Origin: Neolentinus lepideus HHB14362 ss-1
Lineage: Eukaryota > Basidiomycota > Agaricomycetes > Gloeophyllales > Gloeophyllaceae
DNA: 64,000 bases
Assembly: GCA_001632425.1 (NCBI GenBank)
Contig: KV425561.1
Location: 496,001 to 560,000 of the forward strand
Direction: 5' to 3'
Shown: piece by piece, positions 49,290-62,005 of the stretch
Layout: each line of letters opens with the position of its first letter
How positions within the stretch are numbered: the stretch's first letter is position 1
Translations under genes and position numbers: made by a program
The notes under the pieces: generated by a model
Seen by the model: the letters and a program-made list of their open reading frames with translations, nothing else
Told to the model about the DNA's origin: nothing
Databases searched by the model: none

Positions 49290-49296
49290 TATAAAA
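49290..49296 (+). promoter_or_regulatory. TATA box of the RRM-like protein gene
   Basis: TATAAAA, 109 bp upstream of the ATG at 49405, followed by a pyrimidine-rich leader. Typical spacing for a fungal core promoter. Confidence 0.6.
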
Positions 49297-49404
49297 CCAT
49301 GCATCCCCTCCGCCCGTCCTCTTTCCCCCGTCGCCGTCGCGTCACACATCCTCCGCGTCATCCCCTCACTGCCCGACGCGTTCTCGACGCGTCTTAAGCG
49401 ACCC

Positions 49405-50958
49405 ATGGACAGCTACGACCCGGACACCATCATCGACCACCTCTTCTCCAGCGAGCACACCGCCAGGGATGCAGTTGCACGCGTTCACAACTGGATATCC
49501 GCACAGGCATTGGACCATCCAGAAGCTGCCATCCGGGACTCTGTTATTGATCCGGATTTTGATTTGAGCCATGCATACGACCCACAGCTCTTTTCTTCGC
49601 CATCGTGTCCAAACTTGTCACGCGTCTCGTCGCTTTCCAAACGGAAACAAGTCCAGCCAGAATGGGAACACTCTGCAACCACAGGTTGCTGGGTAGGGCG
49701 TACGGTCACGCACAAGCCCGGGCGTCCTGACATGTCAAGGGACAAGGTAGGAAGGTCAGTGCTCTTCCTTGCTTCATCAACTGACGCCGTTGCCAGCCAT
49801 TACCGGTTCCTCCTCCGTTTGACCCTGACTTGGCGGACCCTTTTTTCCCATCCTCGCCTGCCCCAACCCTCTCCAGCTTCGCTTCCGCATCACCAAGTAC
49901 AATCCCTTCTCTGTCGCGCACGTCTTCTCAGAAGTCGCTACGGCAGCCCCGCCTGTCGCGTTCCATGTCCTCCTCCCGGTTCCCCTCCATCAGCAGCACG
50001 CTCTCCTGTTCACCAGTCGAGGAGGCACTGCCCTCACAAGAACTATACACGTTTCCCCCGGCCCCGTCACCTGTGTCCAAATCGGAACTTCATAAGACAC
50101 AGCCCCTCCGTCTGCGTACCTGCAGGAGTAACAGTAACTATCCCAACGATAGCACTGCGACGCTCACAGGATCCCCATCAACACCGAGTTCGTCATTCTT
50201 CCCATCGAATCCCGGATCTCCCCATGATTCGCTTTCCACAATTACTACCCCGGCTTTAACGGACAATGGATCCCCCTCTTCCTCTACGTCATCCCGCGCG
50301 CCTCGGACCGTTCCTTCTGCACTGTCACTCTTTCATCTTCCTTCTCGTTCAAATCTGAGATCTTCTTCGAGTCCCAATTCGCCTGCGGACGAGCATAAGC
50401 AACATCGTTACCCCAGTCATCACGCGAGTTCCGTATCGTCGTCCAGCCATCCTTCGCCGTCCACCATCACCTCTCCTCTGTCCGCCGTCTCCGAGTCTCG
50501 CTGGTCGTTCGCCACTTCTGAACCCGACTTGACATTAGCCTCCGCTCCTGTCTCGCCGACGTCACCTGCCTTTCCCGGTTTGGGATCGGCAAAGCAGAGA
50601 ATCAGAAACAAGAGCTTCCACTTCCCCTCGTTGAGCCTGCCCTCGGCCCTCGGCGGCGAGAAGAAGAAAAAGCTTGTTGTGAGCGGCGTCGAGCCTTACG
50701 ACGCGAGGGGCATGGACGCCGTGAGGCGCTGGTGCGAGAGCCATGGCGAGGTGTCGCGGTTCCAGTGGAAGCCGGATGGCCTGCACGTCCATTTCCGGAA
50801 AGCCAGCGTTGCTGATACCGTGAGTGACCCCTCGTCTTCCCGCGATGCTTCTGGACTGAACGGTATCTCCGCAGGTCTGCCGCTTGCAAGCTCAAGTGGA
50901 AATCAAAGGCGCCGGGAGCGTCAGTCTTTCTTGGTACCAGGGCAAGCGCCGCCCATAG
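49405..50958 (+). CDS. Ser/Pro-rich protein with C-terminal RRM-like domain
   Basis: Exons 49405-49746, 49797-50819 and 50875-50958; 482 residues. The N-terminus (MDSYDPDTIIDHLFSS, ending its first exon with DMSRDK) leads into a long Ser/Pro-rich disordered region. The last ~85 residues form an alpha/beta unit: KKKLVVSGVEPYDARGMDA, VRRWCESHGEVSRFQWKPDG, LHVHFRKASVADTVCRLQA and GSVSLSWYQGKRRP, with the strand-helix-strand spacing of an RRM and some likeness to Nup35/Nup53-type RRMs. Splicing of the GTGAGT..GCAG intron at 50820-50874 is needed to complete this domain. A nuclear-pore or RNA role is only suggested. Confidence 0.72.
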
Positions 50959-51498
50959 CGCCTTGCCCTCGCCGCGCCATCCTTGTTGTTATTGTCTCAA
51001 TGTTGTCTCGTAAGTGTAACTTGAAGTTGTAACAAAAGTAGAACAACCCGAACTACATCATTACTTAGCATTGTCGTCCATCATCATCGTCACTACCACG
51101 TTCGTTTGTTGTTTATGTTTTCTGTTCTGTACTACTGTATTTTTTGGGATAGACTCCTGGATTAGTATGTTTTTGGTGTTCACTGCAGGACTGGATTGCG
51201 CAGGTTATCCGCATTGCATGTACGTGTAGATAAGTATAACATCACTGTAGGTAGTGTAGTTAGGTCGTTCAACCTATACATCCTCCGACACCAATTTGAC
51301 ACTCCGCAGGTACTTTGCGAGCAATTCCTTAGAATTGTCCAATGTCCATTGCATTCTCCGCAAGCATTAGAATGAAAAATAGTTACGACTATACAATCAG
51401 TCCGCGGATAGCTAAGCACTAATTATACAGGTATCTTGATGATGAAACTAGAGGGATAGCTGGATGCAAAGAATATAATGTCGATTCCGTTCTGTCCA
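50959..51498. other. Convergent intergenic spacer
   Basis: 540 bp holding the 3' ends of the RRM-like gene and the lipase gene; T-rich runs near 51090-51150. Nothing else recognised. Confidence 0.4.
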
Positions 51499-53994
51499 TT
51501 AACTTCTTGACACGGAGAACGACTTTGACTTGGTACGTCTCCCCACCGCAGAATCATACTGGGCCTCCTCATGTCGGTAACTGACCGTCCTGTTGGCCGG
51601 TCCTGACGTCTCCCACTGCCGACAAAGCGACGAGATATCAGGATGGCTCGAGTTCGACCGCCGTATTGAAGGTTTGGGCGGCCTAGCGGTCGACGCGGTC
51701 ATGCTGAACGCGGACATGCGGAGATGGGGGTGAGGAATATGGACCCGTGATGGATGGTGATTATCTTCATCATCATCATTATCATCGTTGTCATCCCGGT
51801 GAGATCGGCTCGAGAGAGTACGATAATGATTCCGGGTCGCCTTCTCGCCCAGGAAAGACAGTGCAGACCCGATGCGACGTAACCGACTCTTCGAAGGTGT
51901 CGTACGACCGCCCGAAGAACCCACCTGCGAGTTCGATCTTGACCGCGTTCTGCTATTTGACGGCCCTGCATCGTCCTCGCTGACATCTTCCTCATCTGTG
52001 ACGGGTGGAGATGGCCACGGCGACTCTTGCACTGGACGGCTGGGCCCCCAACTGAGATCTCCGTCGCTCGACCGGGTCTCGGCATCTGCTCGAGCTTTGG
52101 CGTCCTGTTTGATTTGCTCGACGTCGTGTCTTGGAGCGAAGGTCTCCATACCGTCGCCCCTGACCATCCGGGCCTGGTTATTATCGATCTCCTGCTCGAG
52201 CTCAGCTTCGGCGACGTCACCGAGCTCTTGAGGAGTGTGAGCTTGGTGAGCAGGCAGGACATTGTGGACGAAGTCTTTGCATGATTCGAAAGACTTCCGG
52301 GTGGCTTCGAGGAAAGGGAACATTTGGAACACGTGGATCTAGAAGCAGGCGGATATTTAGTAATGTGCATATATCCAACATAGTCATCAAACTTACAGCA
52401 TCCTCGTATAATTCATGTCGGACTTCGACGCCAGCTAAGCTAGCTTTATGGGCAAATAGGGTGATTTCATCCCTTAGTAGTTCCGCATCCCCTGCCGTTA
52501 CGAGCAGAGGCGGAAAACCTTTGAAGTCACCAAATAATGGACTAGCATAGGGATGTGTCAAGTACTTCTCCATATCTTCTCCGAGATAGCAAGCTATTGG
52601 ATCAAGATGATCACCCAAGTTTGGTCTCGGCAGAATGTCAAATTCTGCGTTCGTATCCCAAGATTCACAGCTCATAGTAAGATCTATGGCACTAGTATTC
52701 AGTACGCAAGACACGTTTACCGATGACACAATCACGCACCGACCCATGGTGAAAAGCAGATGGCGGCGTTCGGAAGAGGGTACTCATTATCTCGAAGATA
52801 CATGAGCAAGGCTAGCGTCAAACCCCCACCTGCACTATCTCCGGCGATTAGAATGTTCTCGGGCGGTATGTGCAAATCATCGGTGAGCCGGAAGTACGCA
52901 GAAACCGCATCATGCAGGGGACCCGGGAAACGGGTTTCAGGAGCGAGCCGGTAGTCGATCGCTTCGAAAGGCTTCATTTACAGTACCATAGGGAAGAACG
53001 AGTGCACTGACCGAAAACTCTGGCGTCGGTAAATTTGGACAGGGGGATTGTGATTAACCGATGGGTAGCAGCACTAAACACATAGTAGGCGCCTGAAACG
53101 CACCAAAAGTATGAAATCATGTGAAGGAAAAAGAAGGCACGAACTAACCTCCGTGCAGATACAGGATGACACTCTCGCTTCGCTTCGGCTGCTTCGAATT
53201 AGGTTCTGACACACCGGAACCAGAACTCAGCTTGCGCGAGAGCTTCCACTCGGACTGCAACCTCTTCCAAAGCCTCTTCCCGACCACCCACTCGCCAGAG
53301 AGCTCTCGTGTGCCGTCCTCGGCTTCGTCGAATTCAGCGAGAATCCCGCGCAGCTTGCGCTTCTTAACGCAGAAAGTCACAGGGGTGACTAGCGCGTCAG
53401 ATGGCAAGGGCGCCAACCCACCAATGCCCATGAGCATCCGGATGGTGGCCTAATAACATTATCACATAACTGCAAAGGAGGGCGTGGTATAGAAATACAT
53501 ACGATGTCGACAAGCTGCGAATGCTTACCAGCGTTCCGCATGAAGCTCGTCAGAAGGGTCATCTCGATGCCCCATGTCTTTCTCCGCGGACCCCATATTT
53601 GGTGGACAATAACATCGCCAACAATATCTTTGGCTGAAGATGCCACAGTCAGACACTGTTTATCCGAACCAATGTGTCTGTCCTATTTCACCGGAGCGCC
53701 CACTCCGAAGAATAGCATGCCCAACTCCAGTGATATGGCAGGTCTGAAACGCTCACCTTTCGTCGCCGCGAATGCACCATACTTCCAGAGATCCCACATG
53801 CTAAACGGTTGTGTCTCCTGCTGCTTCACTTTGGGGTCCACGCGAGCAGAGGGAGGAGGCTTGCCGCCAGCTTCGTAGTGCTGCAGCAACATAGACACAG
53901 AGTCTTGATGCTGTACACTTTTTGATTCGTCACAGGTCTCTGTATGCTCCGAGCCATATAGTTTGGAGAGCGGCCAAGGCAGAAACGATGCCAT
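51499..53994 (-). CDS. HSL-type alpha/beta hydrolase (lipase/esterase) with long disordered tail
   Basis: Exons 53994-53757, 53633-53503, 53449-53149, 53092-53012, 52961-52740, 52683-52397 and 52338-51499; 699 residues. Hydrolase signatures: LYLHGGAYYVF (oxyanion HGG), DYRLAPETRFPGPLHDAV, ILIAGDSAGGGLTLAL (nucleophile Ser), FPPLLVTAGDAELLRDE (acid) and DAIHVFQMFPFL (His), as in hormone-sensitive-lipase-like enzymes and yeast Say1-type sterol deacetylases. The N-terminal WGPRRKTWGIEMTLL segment is shared by fungal homologues. The last ~240 residues are Ser/Asp-rich, with an acidic DDNDDNDDDEDN run and basic patches, and may be regulatory. The first intron (53756-53634) is 123 nt, longer than most here. 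An upstream exon beyond the ATG cannot be excluded. Confidence 0.85.
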
Positions 53995-54576
53995 CTCTTG
54001 CGCGTAGGACAAGCACAATGGTTCTATAACGGCTTTAAGTAGAGATTACAGAGGATCTAGCGAGTCGAAAGATTATAGAAGTACAAAGACAAAGAGAGGC
54101 ACAAGGATCCGGAAAGAGCGTAATGAAAAGGTCCTTCGAGTCTGCACAAGCGGGGACCTGCCGAGCTCCTGCACCAGTCTATAAGCGAATTCCGACGTCA
54201 CATGTGGCTGCTTTGATCATCCATGCTTCCTTTCCCTATGGAGCTCCCTCGGAACTAAGTACTGAGTACTGAATACTGAGTACTGAGTACTTGTAGCAAG
54301 CACTTTGATTGGGCTTGGACTCTACATGGCTAGAAACACCAGATAACCCAAGAAACAAGCCAGTCAACGTTGAAGTTGGTGGATAGCGATACAGTTTACT
54401 CGAACAATTGTCTGCGAAACGGTATGTACAGTAGAAATATCTGTCTGGTCCAGAGATCATAGGTCCGAACAGCTCCGGAGTACGTACACGGAGTAACAGC
54501 CAGAGTTTGAGGACCAGCTTAAAGGCCCACGAGGTTTGCGAAAAAGGGTCATGCGAGAAAGGAGACTGGTCAGTAG
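53995..54576. other. Intergenic spacer
   Basis: About 580 bp between the lipase 5' end and the MetAP2 3' end. Contains the 7-bp microsatellite at 54258-54291 and otherwise nothing recognised. Confidence 0.4.
54258..54291. repeat. Short tandem repeat, AGTACTG unit x5
   Basis: Five consecutive copies of AGTACTG, one with a G-to-A change, the last incomplete. Confidence 0.9.
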
Positions 54577-56339
<1,763 letters not shown>

Positions 56340-56812
56340 GGTAGTTGAAGAGAGAGCAGTGAAAAATCAAAAAGGCTGGTTCTCAGTGCAAACTTCATGT
56401 CTGTTTCTCGTGTGACTAAGCCAGACTCCACTTAGTACTTGCAATGACACGGCTACAGCGAAAGTTCTATTCTGCGACAACTAGTATACGTTCTCAGGAG
56501 GGAGTCGAGCATACCACCTATATGGACCCATAAAAATTCCCTCCGCAGCATTAATGTTGGTTGGACAGTAGCGGAAAAGTAAAAGCGGCCCATAGGGGTA
56601 GTGTAAATGACTCACGCGACAATCGAAAATTCGTTCTCAGCTGAGCTCATTCCATCCATTTGCATTAATCCCCAACGTGCGCCCGGCGCCTGCAGGTTTC
56701 GGACAAGAGGCGCAGCGGCTGTGTTGCACGCACAACCGACTCCGGCAAGATCTCCGCTACCGCGGCAATACGCCTCTTTGTGAACACGACTGTTCATATA
56801 ACGTTACGCGCG
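56340..56812. other. Divergent intergenic region MetAP2/GOS1
   Basis: 473 bp containing the promoters of MetAP2 (-) and GOS1 (+). No repeat or additional gene recognised. Confidence 0.4.
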
Positions 56813-57784
56813 ATGTCGACCTATGATTCTTTGCATCGCCAGTGTCAGACGCTTGAGTCGCTTTTCGACGTCAAACTCACCTCTTATTCTCGGCTGGCAT
56901 CTACTGTAACATCTGGAGCGGATGTCGAAGCAGGAGGATCGGGAGAAAGGTGGAAGGACTTAGAGCTTGAGGTCGGGGACCTCCTGGAGAAGGTGGGTGG
57001 ACACTGCACTTGAGGGACTAGTCAAGTCATTGAGGACAGATCTACATTGGCACTTGGGAGGATAGCTTGGGGAAAGCAATGACAAGCTGTCTGAGCTCAC
57101 GCATGATTCGGAGAACCCGTTGTCACCCTCCATGTTAAGAACAATACAGAGACATCGTGAGATTTACAACGACTACGTGCGAGAGTTCAGGCGGACGAAG
57201 GCACGCTTCGAATTAGCCCATGCGATGGAGGAAGGCTTTTGGTACTAATTAATACCGGCTAGACGAACGTGCAGCACGCGTTGGACCAAGCTAACTTGTT
57301 GAGTGGAGTTCGGAATGACATCGAGTAAGTCTGATGCATCTCCCTAGCAACCCTGGACATCTGCTGACCTGAGTGAAGTGCGTACAAGTCCTCGGCCGCA
57401 GACGCACTGCTAGCAGAGCGGGGTCGTATAGACAGTTCCCATAGGATGACCGATGATGTTCTAGCGTAAGTATCCGTATGTTTCAGGTACCTCCGTGTTC
57501 TGAACTTTAGCGACAGTCAGGCGTACGAAACTCGGGCAGAGTTTGGTCGACAACAGACATCGCTATCCAGCATAAACACTCGCATGGCAGGTGTTCTGAG
57601 TGAGTATTATTTAATTCTTCCTTCCGTGATGCCTCTTACTCACGGTGGATGTTGTCTAGACACTATGCCAGGCATCAACAACCTCCTTTCCATGATCAAG
57701 ACCAGGCGACGGCGAGACGCTGTCATCCTTGGTGTTATTATCGGACTGTGTATGATATCATTACTGAGTTATACGTTCCGTTGA
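56813..57784 (+). CDS. GOS1: Golgi SNARE GOS1/GOSR1 (Qb-SNARE)
   Basis: Exons 56813-56992, 57066-57200, 57263-57324, 57379-57465, 57511-57599 and 57660-57784; 225 residues, like yeast Gos1 (223). MSTYDSLHRQCQTLESLFD opens the N-terminal helical domain; RTIQRHREIYNDYVREFRRT follows; the SNARE motif spans AYETRAEFGRQQTSLSSINT to MPGINNLLSMIKTRRRRDAV; a single C-terminal anchor (ILGVIIGLCMISLLSYTF) ends the protein. It drives intra-Golgi and ER-Golgi vesicle fusion. The second intron (57201-57262) starts with GC: AAG then GCACGC, with a TACTAAT branch site and TAG end; no GT donor keeps the frame. Confidence 0.92.
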
Positions 57785-57902
57785 TATTTTCAGATACCCT
57801 CACTGCACACTATCCTGTTCGTGTCTCCGTGTTGGAATTTGTACTCTCTATGTTACATGCTTAATTGGTACATCCATGATTGTCCGAAGGGTACTTATAT
57901 AC

Positions 57903-59386
57903 TCAGTTGTCCGGTTCAGAGTTGTCACTGACCCATTCATTCCTGTCCTTGGCAACTCGCATTCTAGACTTTCTATTACCTCCTGCCACCCATTCAGGTT
58001 TCTTGGGCTTCAGTGGCGACGGATGATTCCCCCTTTCGAATGCTCTCCAATTGTGTTCTAGTCTTCTAACTGCACCCCATTTTTCTTGTTGTGTGCTCTT
58101 CTCGTCATCATAATCCCACTGTTCCTCGACACGCCAGCCTTTAACATCCGCTATGATTTTGATCATGCTCCAGGTGTATGGAGCACAATAGTCGATATCG
58201 TGAATGTCAGATTCCACCAATATTCGGCCTGGAGAACAAGATTTGATCAGAGCGACATGATTCTGTGAGCGGCTATTGATGCAGATTGACAACGACAGGA
58301 ACACGTTAGGTTGTGTTCTCTTGTCGACAAAGGCAAGTCAGAAACGTTATTGTCTGAACTGGCATATACATACCTCGATGTCTTTCCACATCTCAGGGCT
58401 TACCCCGCAGCTGTGCAAATCCACGCTAATCGCCCACCAGTTTTCCTTGTGTGTCTCGCTCATGCCACGTAGCAGATCTAAGGTTGCCTGGTGTGCCTTC
58501 ACATCGTGCAGGCTGACGTTCCTATGGAGCTCTACAGCTATCTCGAGCTGAGCCATCAATATCGCTGTCTGGTGCTCTAGGGGAATGGTAAAAGGTGAGA
58601 GAATGCGGGGCGTTGCGTCAGGATGCACAGGTACGCGAGCTGACCGGTCCAATCCCACTTCTCCGAGCATGGCGTGCGGGAAGGCGACAAGATTTGAACG
58701 GAGAGTGCTGATCAGGGAGGACAAAGAAATGGGGTCTGGGAGAGTGGGGAGCATGGACTGGAAGGTGTCATAGTGTTTGGGCGGTTCGGAGTTGCTACAT
58801 GCCCTGAGAAAGAGGGACCTGTAGTGCTGTTCTTTGGAGACATTCTGGTGCAGTGTTACCCAATGAGTGAACCATGGATGATAACCTGATCGCCGGTGTT
58901 AGCGGTAGAGGTCTGCCAAATAAGTCATTCTAGTGATTTGGTGAAAGGCTAATCCCTATATTCCAAATGGCAGGCGCAGTAAGAATACCTGACGACAAAG
59001 ATTGTGGCAGCAATTCTGCTCAAAAGTGATTGCCTGATCATCCCATGGCGAATTGGTTAATTCATGATGAAGTAGCGTATCCTTGTGATCGTCACAAGGC
59101 GCGATGAAGAATGTCGATGATGGCTTGATCGATAAGAATGGAATTTCTACTACGCACCGAAGCAAGGCACCACTTTGGTCGGATATGCAGTAGCTAAATC
59201 TGCAACCTTGGCCTGGTCGGAGACTCGTGTTGCCATCGCACAAATCTTGATGGGTAGTTTGTCCATCGAAGCGGGCTGGATCACAGTATCGGTGGGATGA
59301 CAGTGAGCGTCGACCACATGGCGTAGGACCGAAGGCGGCGGCAGAATGTTGCTTTGAGAATATGTGTCGGAGGGAGGGTCCGCCAT
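57903..59386 (-). CDS. TatD-family metal-dependent hydrolase (SCN1-like)
   Basis: Exons 59386-59158, 58885-58374 and 58319-57903; 385 residues. TIM-barrel metal-site motifs: VVDAHCHPTD (HxH), VVPCFGYHPWFTHW, AMLGEVGLDRSA (Glu), NVSLHDVKAH (His), AISVDLHSCG (His) and GRILVESDIHD (Asp). This is the TatD amidohydrolase-like family (DNase-type); fungal members such as S. pombe Scn1 were tied to the anaphase-promoting complex subunit Cut9. The substrate is unknown. The first intron (59157-58886) is 272 nt, about five times the local norm. A basic, Lys/Pro-rich C-terminal tail (PSPLKPKKPEW and on) follows the barrel. It is convergent with GOS1, 118 bp away. Confidence 0.88.
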
Positions 59387-59792
59387 TTGATGATTTGAGT
59401 CCGAGTGGGTAGTGACCCCCACAGAAGATACGTAAATTATGAAATATGTCGCCACAGCTCTTTTACCTGCGCAAATATGATAGTAACCTGTGTGGACAGA
59501 CCAGCAGGACGCATCACTCACGATGACAACTTGAACCAGTAATTCAGAGCTGTGATAAGTGGTGGAAACAGGTGTGATGGATTCACGGCAGAAGATGATG
59601 CGGCCTTTGAGCCGTAATAGTCGAGTAGACGGGGCTTCAAAGCTTCAAGCTTCAGCTTCAGTACTCTCAAGGGCCATGCAAGAGGAGTGTGGCGAAAGAA
59701 GCGCCGCCATTGGCCAGCCAATGATCGATCAGTCCGCTTCGGTCGAGCGCTTCCGACTTAATTGCAATACTATATCGAAAGCTATTTTCTGC
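59387..59792. other. Divergent intergenic region TatD-like/TRM5
   Basis: About 400 bp with the promoters of both flanking genes. The TRM5 reading frame stays open upstream to 59559, but without conserved sequence before 59793. Confidence 0.4.
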
Positions 59793-61639
59793 ATGCTTGT
59801 TCGCGCCAGAGTCGCATTCAGATCTTTCGACACCAGGCATATATCCGTTGTTAAGATGCGACGCCGAAGCGAACTGGACGCATCTCCTCCTATACACCGT
59901 GAGATGGGGGACTCGCTGGATAGAACAGTTTTCCATAAGAGTCTACCTGTGCTCGCCGCTCGTGTGCCTTCCCCGAAGGCTGGTATCCTTCTCAAATCGG
60001 AGGCTCTCAGACAGTATGGATTGCGTTATCTGTAGACCACGAACTCACTTCTGTCCAGATGCATCATGAATCTACCGAAAATCAGGAGTGTTCTGCAAGA
60101 CCCGAGCGGATCGAAGGACGCACGATTGGTCTTATTCAGAGTCACAGACGAAGGTATGTTGCTCATAATGAGCTTCAAACGCAAAATGCAAGCTCATGAT
60201 CAGTGCAAGGAAGCTGATCTGCCTTCTGAGGCCCAACGCTTTTTACGGGAGCAATCTGCAGATCTCATGATTTATACGTTGAATCTGAATTATGATTACT
60301 GGACTGCTGGTGAGTATCAAAATAAACACCTCATACTAAAGACACATCACCTACATACCAATGCTTGTAGATGAGATACTGCATGCCGTACTTCCTGAAG
60401 AACTGTGTAATGGTGCTCCGACAGGCTTTGCCGTCACCGGTCACATCGGTACGTATGTCTTATAACGAATCAGTGAATCAACTTAGATATGTCTGTAGCA
60501 CATCTGAACCTGAATGACGAATATCTACCCTACAAGCACCTTATTGGACAAATTGTTCTCGATGTGAGCTTTTCTGCACCTTCTGGGATCATCGTGTTCA
60601 TTCAGAGGCCGAATAGAAGAACAAAGCCGTTCGAACGGTAGTTAATAAGCTCGATAGCATTGATACTAAATTCCGTTTCTTCAAGATGGAGCTGCTGGCC
60701 GGAGACCCAGATTATGTCGTTGAACATGTACGTCGAGCCACCTCAGGAGTGTCTGTCGCCCGCTGATTTCATACTAGCACGAGTCGAACTGTCGCTTTGT
60801 CTTCGATTTCACGAAAGTGTATTGGAATTCCCGGCTGCACACAGAACATGATCGGCTGGTACAACTGTTCAAACCAGAAGACGTCGTGGCCGATGTCTTC
60901 GCTGGCGTTGGGCCATTCGCCGTACCAGCGGGGAAGAAAGGATGCGCGGTTCTTGCGAATGATCTGAATCCAGATAGCTACCTATACCTGAAAAAGAACA
61001 TCAAGCTAAATCATGTACGCAAAATTCTGTCAGATGCACGTTGTAATTGTTCACCCTTTCTTTTTAGGTCTTGTCTGTGGTTAGACCGTTCTGTGAGGAT
61101 GGGAGAGACTTTATCAAGTCGGTCATGCATAGAGCAGCACAAGAGCCATTTCCGCCGTACAGAGATCCCAAAGAGCTCAAATCAAGAGGTCAACTTAAGC
61201 CATCTCCGACCCAAGCTCCTGCACTCCCTCCACGCGAACTGATATCACACTTTGTGATGAATCTTCCTGACTCTGCCATCGAGTTTCTGGATGCCTTCCG
61301 AGGTATCCTGTCGGAATCGGACGGAGAAGAAAAGCGGAATTTGGGTGGTATATACAACGTGATGCCAATGATCCACTGTCACTGTTTCACCAGGGAGTTA
61401 GAACGTGATGTGGCTGAGAGGAATATTCGAGCGGTGAGTGGGTTTAAGTCGGCAATATCGTATCTCCTGCTCACATTTTATATGCCGTAATTAATCGACT
61501 TCAGCGAGTCGAGGAAAAGCTGGGGTACAATTTGACGAGCGACGATGAGGTGTCGCTCCACTTGGTTCGCTCTGTCGCGCCCAATAAAGAGATGTACTGT
61601 ATCAGTTTCAGGCTTCCTCGTGCAGTAGCGTATGCTTGA
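59793..61639 (+). CDS. TRM5: tRNA (guanine-37-N1) methyltransferase TRM5
   Basis: Exons 59793-60013, 60059-60153, 60214-60309, 60371-60448, 60499-60563, 60617-60727, 60778-61014, 61068-61433 and 61505-61639; 467 residues. [20 protein letters not shown] begins the conserved N-domain; D1/D2 features follow ([42 protein letters not shown]). The class I methyltransferase core has [36 protein letters not shown] (AdoMet site) and [10 protein letters not shown], with [14 protein letters not shown] (NLP motif) later. The enzyme makes m1G37, preventing frameshifting. Three in-frame ATGs are plausible: 59793 gives a Lys/Arg-rich, nearly acid-free leader ([12 protein letters not shown]) like a mitochondrial presequence; 59856 and 59904 would give cytosolic/nuclear forms. 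Confidence 0.9.
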
Positions 61640-62005
61640 GTTGGTACATACGGTACTATTGTATTTTCCTGTAACAGTGGAGAAAGGGCAACCCCGCATC
61701 GAGCCGGTCTCGCCCGATCAGTCACCTCGATTATATCACATTCTTATTCCTTCGACATACCCCGCAACGTCCGACCCCGGTGGGGATAAACTCTCTTTCC
61801 TCTGGACTCTTACGGTTTATCGCGGCTCTGCGCTGTCCATCCCGTCTACCCGGAAACTTGAACACGCTGGAACGGACCTGCCAGCGCATCGTTTTAATAG
61901 CAACGATAGTCTTTCCTTCGTGTTTAATTTGGTTCTCTGCAATAGACGGCTATAGCTATAGTCAGCATCACACGACCGACATAGAACGAGTCTTGGGAAC
62001 ATAGA
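61640..62005. other. Intergenic spacer TRM5/AGC1
   Basis: 366 bp with the TRM5 terminator and the carrier promoter. No other feature seen. Confidence 0.4.

Larger units (their letters stand above)
46802..49404. other. Gene-poor interval right of the relic transposon
   Basis: About 2.6 kb. A 169-codon frame at 47019-47528 (+) is Arg/Leu/Pro-rich without motifs. Includes a 14-bp minisatellite at 48966-49009 and, at the right end, the promoter of the next gene. Nothing else recognised. Confidence 0.4.
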
